Part shown: positions 1 to 5,710 of the stretch, piece after piece | Layout: each line of letters opens with the position of its first letter | Numbering within the stretch: position 1 is the first letter of the stretch | Source of the DNA: Acetofilamentum sp. | GTDB taxonomy: Bacteria; Bacteroidota; Bacteroidia; Bacteroidales; JAADGE01 | DNA: 5,710 nucleotides | Direction: 5' to 3' | Assembly: GCA_020720705.1 (NCBI GenBank) | Contig: DYOJ01000165.1 | Span: 1-5,710 of the forward strand | Notes under the pieces: generated by a model | Told to the model about the DNA's origin: nothing | The model's input: the letters and a program-made list of their open reading frames with translations, nothing else | Database searches by the model: none | Program-made: the position numbers and the translations under genes

Positions 1-1
1 C

Positions 2-55
2 AAAGTTCCGATTGTTTTTGCCGGAAAAGAACCTTATATTTTGAAAATTGGGTAA
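2..55 (+). CDS. C-terminal end of an upstream gene (partial)
   Basis: This frame is open from the left edge and ends at a TAA at 53-55. It reads as 17 residues ending in GKEPYILKIG, a plausible beta-strand-rich C-terminus. The stop overlaps the TTG start of the sensor kinase by eight bases, as is common between co-transcribed genes. The YxxKI ending vaguely resembles the last strand of T9SS sorting domains, but 17 residues are too few to assign a family. One other frame is also open across this short stretch, so the call rests on the natural-looking residue composition and the overlap geometry. Confidence 0.4.
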   Translation, partial: KVPIVFAGKEPYILKIG

Positions 56-2921
56 GGCATTTATTATTAGTCTGTTGAGTCTTTGGACTTTCGCTTGTTC
101 GGCGCAAGAACCATCCTACTCCGTTATCGGCGGCGACGAACTTGCCGGCGTGGATATCTACACGATGATTCAAGACCGGAATAATTTTATCTGGCTCGGG
201 ACTGATAACGGAATTTTGAAATATGACGGCTATAATTTTATTCGGAAAACCACGCAAGGCATCAAAACGAACTCTGTTTTCGGGTTTGTGTATGACAACA
301 ACAACACCATTTTCGGCTTTAATCTCAGCGGACAGATTTTAAAAATTCAGGACGATTCAGTTCGGATTTTTTACGAAATTCCGGACAGCTTGATGGCAAG
401 TTATTTTGAAATCGGCTTCGATTCACAAAATCGCTTATTCGTGGTCGGGAGCAAACCGTTCAGATTGACACACGACGGAAAACCTGAATATTTGTTCGAG
501 AACTTTGATAACAGCTTCTATTCTTACGGAAAACGTGTGGAAAATACGTTGTATTTGAGTTACCGCCAAACAGTTGTCGCGTGCACCGACAACGGACGGA
601 AACAAAGCAAACCGGAATTTCGGTATCCGAATTTGGATGTCGGCGAAGCAAAATCTATCTTAAAAAATAAGTCGGGCTATTTGATTGCCAAAGAGCGAGA
701 TAAGATGAATTATTTTGAAATATTACCGGATACGGCAATCGAAATAGATTTGCACATCCCGCCGGCTCTGCAAAATTTGCAATCCGGAACAAGTTGGCTT
801 GCCCCCGATTCATCTGTCTGGCAGACAACACGTAAGGGCGGAGTTATTGTGGCTCACAAATCACGAATTGAGGCATTTCATCGCATTTTGTTGTTCGAGG
901 ATGTGTATGTTTCTGCATATTTGAACGACCATGAGGGCAACTTTTGGCTTGCAACGCTCGGAAACGGCATTTTATTCATTCCGAACGAGAATTTGTACAG
1001 CTTGAACAACCATAAATCAATTCAAAATGAAGTATTTACAAAAATAAGTACATCAGGTCAAAAGATACTTCTCGGAACTCGAAAAGGCACAATTTACAAA
1101 TTTAAAAGCGGCATGTTTGAGCGTTTACCAACCAAACAAGAAACCGGAATAAATATCCTGCAAGCCACCCCTTCAAAAAAAAGAATTCTCTATAACAGTT
1201 CAATTACCCTAAATATTTTCGACCCGGAAACGCACACGAATATTAAATCGCATCAGCTCGGTTCTCTCAAAGATATTGCCTTCCTATCTGATTCTGTGGC
1301 AGTTGTGGCGACAGGTGTCGGCGTGAAAATCATCAATATTTTCACTGGTCGGTTTGTTATGCCGGAGTTTAATATACCCGAAAATATCGGCAGAACTTTC
1401 AAAGTCTGCTACTGCGAAAGCGAAAAGTCTATCTGGATAAGCACGTTGAAGGGACTGAAAATTTTTCGTCAAAATCAAACACCGCTCGAATTTACGGACA
1501 TCTATCCGTCTGATATGCAATGTATTAACAATTCGGTCTGGGTCGCAACCAAGGATAAGGGTATCTATGAATTTCAAAACCTGAAACCCGTCCGACATCT
1601 AAATAAAAACAATGCTCAAATTCCTAATCACATTTACAAGTTGATTGTGCGGGATAATTTGCTGTTTATCTCATCGGATATTGGAATTCAAATCATTGAT
1701 ATTCTGACAAATATAATCAGAACCTTTGAACACTCAGACGGTTTATTGAAAGGTAAAATCAATGATTTTGCTGTGGTCGGGACGGTGATTTGGTGCCTGA
1801 ACAATAATGGGATTCAAGTGTTTGATTATCAGAAAATAAAGTCAAATTTGCACAAACCCCAAGCATTTATCGGGCAAGTACGTGTGAACGACCGCATAAA
1901 AAATTTAGATGTTTCGGTGCCGTTAAATCTATACTTCACTCAAAACAGAGTCGAAATAACTTTACTATCAAGCTCTTACCGACATTCAGGAGCTTTGCGT
2001 TACGCCTTTAAACTGAACACCGATTCTGTGTGGCAATACAAGAATTTCAGGGAAAATACCGTCTCATTTTCGTCGTTACAATCCGGAAATTACACCTTTA
2101 TTTACAAAGCCATAAACGAAAACGGAATTGAGGGCGAACCAAAAACGTTTAGATTCAATATCCAAGCTCCGTTTTGGCTGCGAACACCGTTTTTTGTCAT
2201 CTCAGGTTTGGCTATCGTATTGTTTTTCTTTGCTTTACGCCGATATGAAATGAGAAAACAACGCCGAAAAATCGAAATGCTGAACGAACTTAACCTCTCT
2301 AAACTTATTGCAATTCAGTCGCAAATGAACCCGCATTTTATTTTCAACGCGATAAATTCAATTCAGGATTTAATTTTAAAAGCAGATATTGATAATTCCT
2401 ACAACTATGTGATAAAATTGTCGAATTTAGTGCGAAAAACCTTAAATTTTTCACAAATGGAATTTATTGATATTGAGGAAGAAACAGAACTTTTGGGAAT
2501 ATATTTGGAGCTTGAAAAACTGCGATTTTCCGGCGATTTTTCATATTCAATTGAGCACAAAAATACGGACGACCTTCAAGTTCCGCCCATGTTGATACAA
2601 CCTTATGCCGAAAATGCCATAAAACACGGACTTTTACACAAAACCGGCGAAAAAACGTTAAAAATCGAATTTATTTTGGCTGAAACACTCATTTGCACCA
2701 TAAGCGACAACGGAATAGGACGAAAAAAATCGGACGAAATTCAGCAACGAAGGCAAAAACACCACCAATCCTTCTCAACCGGCGCAACGAGTAAACGACT
2801 GGAAATCATGCAACATCACTACAAGCAAAACGTCGGTGTTGAGTATTCCGACTTTGATTCCATGTCCGAAAATCCGGGTACGATTGTTAAAATTTCGATG
2901 CCGTTCCGAAAAAAATATTAA
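48..2921 (+). CDS. Propeller-type sensor histidine kinase (LytS-like, Reg_prop/Y_Y_Y)
   Basis: Membrane sensor kinase that would detect a periplasmic signal and phosphorylate a response regulator. Residues 1-19 form a signal peptide ending ACSA before QE. Residues about 25-610 are beta-propeller repeats with two-component-propeller signatures, for example WLGTDNG at W49, WLATLGNG at W300, IWISTLKG at W463, VWVATKDKG at W498 and IWCLNNNG at W582. The length suits about 14 blades. A Y_Y_Y domain follows (about 630-706), then one membrane helix (about 714-730) with basic residues after it. The cytoplasmic part is a His_kinase domain with QMNPHFIFN (phosphoacceptor H763), then an ATPase domain with N-box YAENAIKHG (N856) and G1 box DNGIG (887-891). 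It lacks fused receiver or AraC domains, so it is not a hybrid kinase and needs a separate regulator, most likely the LytTR protein at 3445. The TTG start is chosen because a TGA lies in frame at 42-44 and the first in-frame ATG (codon 40) would remove the signal peptide. The inducing ligand cannot be read from the sequence. Confidence 0.93.
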   Translation: MGKAFIISLLSLWTFACSAQEPSYSVIGGDELAGVDIYTMIQDRNNFIWLGTDNGILKYDGYNFIRKTTQGIKTNSVFGFVYDNNNTIFGFNLSGQILKIQDDSVRIFYEIPDSLMASYFEIGFDSQNRLFVVGSKPFRLTHDGKPEYLFENFDNSFYSYGKRVENTLYLSYRQTVVACTDNGRKQSKPEFRYPNLDVGEAKSILKNKSGYLIAKERDKMNYFEILPDTAIEIDLHIPPALQNLQSGTSWLAPDSSVWQTTRKGGVIVAHKSRIEAFHRILLFEDVYVSAYLNDHEGNFWLATLGNGILFIPNENLYSLNNHKSIQNEVFTKISTSGQKILLGTRKGTIYKFKSGMFERLPTKQETGINILQATPSKKRILYNSSITLNIFDPETHTNIKSHQLGSLKDIAFLSDSVAVVATGVGVKIINIFTGRFVMPEFNIPENIGRTFKVCYCESEKSIWISTLKGLKIFRQNQTPLEFTDIYPSDMQCINNSVWVATKDKGIYEFQNLKPVRHLNKNNAQIPNHIYKLIVRDNLLFISSDIGIQIIDILTNIIRTFEHSDGLLKGKINDFAVVGTVIWCLNNNGIQVFDYQKIKSNLHKPQAFIGQVRVNDRIKNLDVSVPLNLYFTQNRVEITLLSSSYRHSGALRYAFKLNTDSVWQYKNFRENTVSFSSLQSGNYTFIYKAINENGIEGEPKTFRFNIQAPFWLRTPFFVISGLAIVLFFFALRRYEMRKQRRKIEMLNELNLSKLIAIQSQMNPHFIFNAINSIQDLILKADIDNSYNYVIKLSNLVRKTLNFSQMEFIDIEEETELLGIYLELEKLRFSGDFSYSIEHKNTDDLQVPPMLIQPYAENAIKHGLLHKTGEKTLKIEFILAETLICTISDNGIGRKKSDEIQQRRQKHHQSFSTGATSKRLEIMQHHYKQNVGVEYSDFDSMSENPGTIVKISMPFRKKY

Positions 2922-2946
2922 TTTTAAGGCGAAAAAATTTTAGGTG

Positions 2947-3384
2947 ATGGAATTGTTACATGAAGGCTTAACAAACAGAATAATCAAAGTATTTTATGAT
3001 GTCTATAACACTTTGGGCTACGGTTTTTTGGAGAAAGTGTATCAGAATGCTATGGTTATTGAATTGCGAAATCGAAATTTTGAAGTTGAAGTTCAAAAGC
3101 AAATTAATGTGTATTACGATATGCAAATAGTTGGAGAATATTATGCCGATATAGTTGTAAACTAGGCTGTTATACTTGAGCTTAAAGCTGCTGAATATTT
3201 GACAAAAGAGTTTGAGTCGCAACTCATAAACTATTTACGAGGCACAGATGCAGAGGTAGGTTTACTTCTTAACTTTGGAAAGAAGCCGGAATTTATACGA
3301 AAAGTTTATGAAAATTCTCGTAAACAAAATTTAAAGAAACAGAACGCGGATTTGACTGATTTCAACGCGAATCTTGTTGTATAA
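2947..3384 (+). pseudogene. GxxExxY-family protein interrupted by an in-frame TAG
   Basis: Read through, this is a 145-codon GxxExxY protein (TIGR04256, related to PD-(D/E)XK nucleases; biological role unknown). The family-naming motif is G26-F-L-E29-K-V-Y32, in the context TLGYGFLEKVY. Nuclease-like residues follow: D68 in YYADIVV and E78-L-K80 in ILELKAAE. Codon 73 (3163-3165) is TAG, exactly between D68 and ExK, so the upstream fragment lacks half the presumed active site. Downstream sequence stays in the same frame and keeps family features (QLINYLRGTDAEVGLLLNFG), so one point substitution, a sequencing error, or amber readthrough would each explain it. ATG 2947 fits the usual MEL start; GTG 2944 in the same frame is an alternative. 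It begins 25 bases after the kinase stop and separates kinase from regulator. Its last 13 or so codons lie in a palindromic repeat. Family assignment is firm; pseudogene status is moderate. Confidence 0.8.
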
Positions 3385-3413
3385 ATCCGCGGTATAAATC
3401 TGTAAAATTCGCG
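3345..3413 (+). repeat. Large imperfect palindrome over the GxxExxY 3' end
   Basis: Three nested arms pair across this stretch. Bases 3345-3353 (CGCGGATTT) pair with 3405-3413 (AAATTCGCG, one G-T wobble). Bases 3358-3362 (GATTT) pair with 3396-3400 (AAATC). Bases 3366-3372 (CGCGAAT) pair with 3385-3391 (ATCCGCG, one mismatch). The spacers are 3-4 bases and the loop is 12 bases (3373-3384), ending in the TAA of the GxxExxY frame. A competing perfect 9-bp pairing also exists between 3345-3353 and 3383-3391. There is no T-tract after the structure, so it is not an obvious intrinsic terminator. It could be a mobile palindromic element, an mRNA-processing or stability hairpin between kinase and regulator, or the trace of an insertion. 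Confidence 0.6.
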
Positions 3414-3444
3414 TCCCAAATCATTCTAAGAAAAATTAAATTGT

Positions 3445-4191
3445 ATGCCCAATCAAATTTCTGCCATAATTGTAGATGACGAACAAAGCGCGCGAAACGT
3501 GTTGAGCATTTTGTTGAAACGTTTTTGTTCTGATATTGAGGTTGTTGCAACATGTGCAAATATCCCCGAAGCCGTTTTTGAAATTCGCAAACACAAACCC
3601 GATGTCGTTTTTTTAGACATCGAAATGCCGGAATACGCAGGCTACGAAATCGTAAATTTTTTTGATGAAATAAACTTCGACATTGTTTTTGTAACCGCCT
3701 ACGACAAGTATGCTTTAAAAGCCTTTGAACTTTCTGCCGTTGATTATTTGTTGAAACCTATTGACCCTGAGCGGCTTATACATGCCGTTGAGAAATTGCG
3801 AAATCGTGCCGAACTTAAAAAATCACACCAAAACTATTTGGCACTCAAAGAAAATATTGAGTCGAATAAATTGGACAAAATTATTTTGAGCCAAAATTCC
3901 GGGCAGACTTTAGTTGCGCTTACAGACATTATTGCTGTTGAGGCACAGGAGGCGTACAGCTCGGTTCATACCCGCACGGGACGCTTCCTTATCAGCAAAA
4001 ATCTCAAGTATTTTGAAGACCTTTTTTCGGAAGACAAACATTTTTTCAGAAGTCATAAGTCATGGATTATCAATATATTACACATTAAAACCTTCAATAA
4101 AGGTCGTTTAGAAATTGATTTAGAAAATAAAATTACCGCTAAACTTTCAAAATACAAAAAAGACGAATTTATTAGCCGCTTACATCTCTAA
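3445..4191 (+). CDS. LytTR-family response regulator (REC-LytTR)
   Basis: Cytoplasmic transcription factor, the likely partner of the sensor kinase at 48-2921. Residues 5-122 are a receiver domain with the acidic pair D11/D12, phosphoacceptor D58 in VVFLDIEMP, the switch threonine T84 in FVTAYD, and K104 in YLLKPID, so all catalytic and signalling residues are present. After a short linker, residues about 145-246 form a LytTR DNA-binding domain: DIIAVEAQEAYSSVHT, then FLISKNLKYFEDLF, then FFRSHKSWIINILHI, ending KLSKYKKDEFISRL. The length of 248 residues is normal for this family. The ATG at 3445 is the natural start because IIVDDE follows within 13 residues. No Shine-Dalgarno is visible, as usual in Bacteroidota. 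The gene lies 60 bases after the GxxExxY frame, with no consensus-type promoter seen in that gap, so co-transcription with the kinase is likely. LytTR proteins bind paired direct repeats; a candidate pair lies just downstream at 4196-4224. Confidence 0.95.
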   Translation: MPNQISAIIVDDEQSARNVLSILLKRFCSDIEVVATCANIPEAVFEIRKHKPDVVFLDIEMPEYAGYEIVNFFDEINFDIVFVTAYDKYALKAFELSAVDYLLKPIDPERLIHAVEKLRNRAELKKSHQNYLALKENIESNKLDKIILSQNSGQTLVALTDIIAVEAQEAYSSVHTRTGRFLISKNLKYFEDLFSEDKHFFRSHKSWIINILHIKTFNKGRLEIDLENKITAKLSKYKKDEFISRLHL

Positions 4192-4195
4192 ATTT

Positions 4196-4224
4196 GCCGT
4201 TCCTAAATCGAAATGTCCGTTCCT
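4196..4224 (+). promoter_or_regulatory. Candidate LytTR-binding direct repeat
   Basis: Two near-identical 9-mers, GCCGTTCCT (4196-4204) and TCCGTTCCT (4216-4224), share eight bases and are spaced 20 bp apart, about two helical turns. LytTR proteins bind direct repeats of about 9 bp with a consensus near [TA][AC][CA]GTTN[AG][TG] spaced about two turns apart. The second copy matches eight of nine positions and the first seven. The pair ends nine bases before the -33 element of the downstream promoter, a typical activator position. It begins five bases after the stop of the LytTR regulator gene. A lone CCGTTCC also occurs at the end of the kinase coding region (near 2901), so only the pairing is informative. 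Confidence 0.5.
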
Positions 4225-4233
4225 TAATTCGTG

Positions 4234-4264
4234 TTTGAAACTGTTGCAAGATAATTTAGTTTTG
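4234..4264 (+). promoter_or_regulatory. Bacteroidota-type promoter of the FISUMP gene
   Basis: A TTTG at 4234-4237 is followed after 19 bases by TAGTTTTG at 4257-4264. This matches the Bacteroides primary sigma consensus (-33 TTTG, -7 TAnnTTTG, spacer 19-21) at every defined position. Transcription would start near 4270, giving a leader of about 45 nt, AT-rich and without a Shine-Dalgarno sequence, before the ATG at 4316. A TATAAT at 4269-4274 is also present but is less likely to be the functional element in this phylum. Confidence 0.6.
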
Positions 4265-4276
4265 CTGTTATAATTT

Positions 4277-4289
4277 AATGGTTACCATT
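4277..4289 (+). repeat. Short palindrome in the FISUMP leader
   Basis: AATGGT (4277-4282) and ACCATT (4284-4289) form a perfect 6-bp inverted repeat around one central base, followed by a run of T. It lies just after the predicted transcription start. It could be a small operator or a chance palindrome; as RNA, the stem is too short and AT-rich for a convincing terminator or attenuator. Confidence 0.3.
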
Positions 4290-4315
4290 TTTTTAACACT
4301 CAAAAATTATTATCC

Positions 4316-5575
4316 ATGAAAATCAGTTTATTATTATCAATCCTAATTTTCAGTTTCATAAACTTGTCAGCGCAAGATTATTTGATAAGTTTCGCCGGAA
4401 CAGGCGAGGCAACGACAATTGATGAAATTTTTGTAGAAAATTTAACTCAACGAACGAACCTAACTCTAGGTGGTACTGATATGTTACGACTTATGGGAAC
4501 AGTCGGTATCGAACAAATTAAGACGGACGGAAACAGTTCAATGCGAATTTTTCCAAACCCAATGACCGAGCAAAGCACTATTCAGTTAGATATGCCACAT
4601 TCGGGCAATGCAACCCTTGATTTGTTTGATATTACAGGGAAAAAAATACTATCAACACAAAACAATTTGAAACCCGAAACGCATGTATTTAAAGTTTCAG
4701 GGCTAACAACCGGAATCTATACCGTCAGTCTCAAAACCGAAAATTTTGCGTATTCCGATAAAATTGTCAGCACTTCAACATCCAAAGGAACACCGACTGT
4801 AGAGTATGTAAACAGCGGAATTTCGGAAAATACGAACTTAAAAACGACACAATCCGTTGTCCCGATGCAATATACAACCGGAGACAGAATCCAAATAAAA
4901 GCCGTATCGGGGGCATACAGTACAATCAAGACCTTTATTCCCGAAGGAAATTCAACGGAATCTTTCTATTTTGTTGCCGCAACTGATTTGGACGGAAACA
5001 ATAACACCACGGTAACCATCGGCACACAAGTTTGGATGGTCGAAAACCTGAAAACCACCTTCTCTCGAAACGGCGATCCCATTACAAAAGCGCAAGGTCC
5101 AACCTCTTGGGCAAATAACAATTCGCAAGGAGCCGGCGCGTATTGTTGGTATAACAACATTATTGACGAAGGCTCAGGACGCGGTGCCTTATACAATTGG
5201 TATGCCGTAAACGTCCAACGCAACATAGCACCGGAAGGTTGGCACGTGCCCTCTGATGACGAGTGGACGACCTTAGTCAATTTCTTGGGCGGCGAAGCCC
5301 TTGCCGGAAGCAAAATGAAACAAACCGTATTTACAACTTGGGACTATCCAAACTTAGGCGCAACCAACGAAACCGGTTTTACGGCGTTGCCGGCAGGCTT
5401 CCGAAACAGCGTGGACGGAACATTTTTTGATACCGGAATGTACGGATATTTTTGGAGCAGTACAACGTATGGTGTATCAGCTTGGGTGCGTTACGCCGTT
5501 TACGACGATATGAGTCTGTATCGGTACAACTACTTGCACAGCGACGGAATCAGTGTTCGATTGATAAAGAACTAA
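4316..5575 (+). CDS. Secreted FISUMP-domain protein with internal T9SS-type domain
   Basis: Exported protein of unknown biochemical function. Residues 1-19 are a signal peptide with cleavage expected at LSA before QDYLISF. Residues about 20-75 form a short beta-rich N-terminal segment. Residues 76-152 resemble a T9SS type A sorting domain (Por_Secre_tail): IFPNPMTEQSTI, then LDLFDITGKKI, then LTTGIYTVSLKT. After a linker ending in the DLDGN motif (226 on), residues about 226-419 are a FISUMP domain (Fibrobacter succinogenes major paralogous domain). It shows VTIGTQVWMVENLKTT, CWYNN, ALYNWYAVN, EGWHVPSDDEW (308-317), TGFTALPAGFR, WSSTTYG (from W380) and the closing GISVRLIKN. FISUMP domains occur in surface or secreted proteins, and a lectin-like or adhesive role is often supposed but not shown here. 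The sorting-like domain is internal rather than C-terminal, so whether it directs T9SS export is uncertain. The gene has its own consensus promoter and a candidate LytTR site upstream, suggesting control by the neighbouring two-component system. Confidence 0.92.
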   Translation: MKISLLLSILIFSFINLSAQDYLISFAGTGEATTIDEIFVENLTQRTNLTLGGTDMLRLMGTVGIEQIKTDGNSSMRIFPNPMTEQSTIQLDMPHSGNATLDLFDITGKKILSTQNNLKPETHVFKVSGLTTGIYTVSLKTENFAYSDKIVSTSTSKGTPTVEYVNSGISENTNLKTTQSVVPMQYTTGDRIQIKAVSGAYSTIKTFIPEGNSTESFYFVAATDLDGNNNTTVTIGTQVWMVENLKTTFSRNGDPITKAQGPTSWANNNSQGAGAYCWYNNIIDEGSGRGALYNWYAVNVQRNIAPEGWHVPSDDEWTTLVNFLGGEALAGSKMKQTVFTTWDYPNLGATNETGFTALPAGFRNSVDGTFFDTGMYGYFWSSTTYGVSAWVRYAVYDDMSLYRYNYLHSDGISVRLIKN

Positions 5576-5657
5576 GTCGAAAAAAATATTAGATTAAACT
5601 TTTGTAATATTCAGAACTACAGACTATTGTCATGTCAAGCCTTGGCCGACGTTTACA

Positions 5658-5710
5658 TGTCCCGGCGGACGATGGAAAGTCTCTACTGACCTGCATTCGT
5701 CCGTAGGACA
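5658..5710 (+). repeat. Inverted repeat in GC-richer tail, cut by the window edge
   Basis: TGTCC (5658-5662) and CGGACGA (5666-5672) pair with TCGTCCG (5697-5703) and GGACA (5706-5710), giving a stem of 7 plus 5 bp with a small internal loop. The last 80 bases are about 55% GC, well above the AT-rich sequence around the genes. The minus strand is open from the edge down to a TAA at 5589-5591 (39 codons), with no family I recognise. This may be the end of a mobile element, a structured RNA, or the 3' end of a convergent gene. Only the repeat itself is supported. Confidence 0.35.

Noticed and set aside
68..110. Lipoprotein signal (TFAC) at the kinase N-terminus
   Set aside because: The residues before the cysteine do not fit the lipobox, and cleavage after CSA by signal peptidase I is more natural.
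1284..1598. 104-codon minus-strand open frame inside the kinase propeller
   Set aside because: It lies fully opposite conserved propeller repeats and its translation shows no domain or signal.
2920..2941. AATTTT / AAAATT stem after the kinase stop as a terminator
   Set aside because: It is an AT-only stem with no GC clamp, expected by chance in this composition, and the downstream genes appear co-transcribed.
2968..3222. 84-codon minus-strand frame opposite the GxxExxY gene
   Set aside because: The + strand shows clear family motifs on both sides of the TAG; the minus frame is only an AT-rich shadow.
4244..4274. Sigma70-like promoter TTGCAA with TATAAT
   Set aside because: The 19-base spacer is long for that class, and the overlapping TTTG / TAnnTTTG pair matches the Bacteroidota consensus fully with correct spacing.
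4966..5313. 115-codon minus-strand open frame inside the FISUMP gene
   Set aside because: It is antisense to the strongly recognisable FISUMP domain, has no recognisable family features and no promoter; it is a coding shadow.
5585..5611. AATATTA / TAATATT stem after the FISUMP stop as a terminator
   Set aside because: The 7-bp stem is entirely A-T with a 13-base loop and no T-tract follows, so it is too weak to call an intrinsic terminator.
5632..5706. Short ATG-initiated 24-codon frame at the right edge
   Set aside because: It is very short, lies within an inverted repeat and has no initiation context or recognisable similarity.

Overview
The window looks like chromosomal DNA of a member of the Bacteroidota. 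The evidence is an AT-rich genome with TAA stops, a periplasmic beta-propeller sensor kinase of the Reg_prop/Y_Y_Y type, a secreted protein with a type IX secretion (T9SS) style domain plus a FISUMP domain, A-rich leaders without Shine-Dalgarno sequences, and one promoter that matches the Bacteroides TTTG / TAnnTTTG consensus. I cannot place it below phylum; an order such as Bacteroidales is a guess.

Layout, all genes on the + strand. Positions 2-55 appear to be the last 17 codons of an unidentified upstream gene. Its stop overlaps the TTG start of a 957-residue LytS-type sensor histidine kinase (48-2921). Next is a GxxExxY-family gene (2947-3384) interrupted by an in-frame TAG at codon 73, with a large imperfect palindrome over its 3' end. 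Then comes a 248-residue LytTR response regulator (3445-4191), and a 124-base intergenic region. The last gene (4316-5575) encodes a 419-residue exported FISUMP protein. The final 135 bases hold no confident gene but become GC-richer and contain an inverted repeat that runs to the window edge.

How the parts fit: kinase and regulator carry matching output and input modules (His_kinase/HATPase and REC-LytTR) and are almost certainly cognate, although the GxxExxY gene sits between them. The most informative non-coding piece is 4196-4264. Two copies of a CCGTTCCT motif, 20 bp apart and resembling the direct repeats bound by LytTR proteins, lie just upstream of a consensus-matching Bacteroidota promoter that drives the FISUMP gene. 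The simplest model is that the propeller senses an envelope or extracellular signal, the kinase phosphorylates the LytTR regulator, and the regulator activates the adjacent secreted protein. This is inference from sequence and needs binding or expression data.
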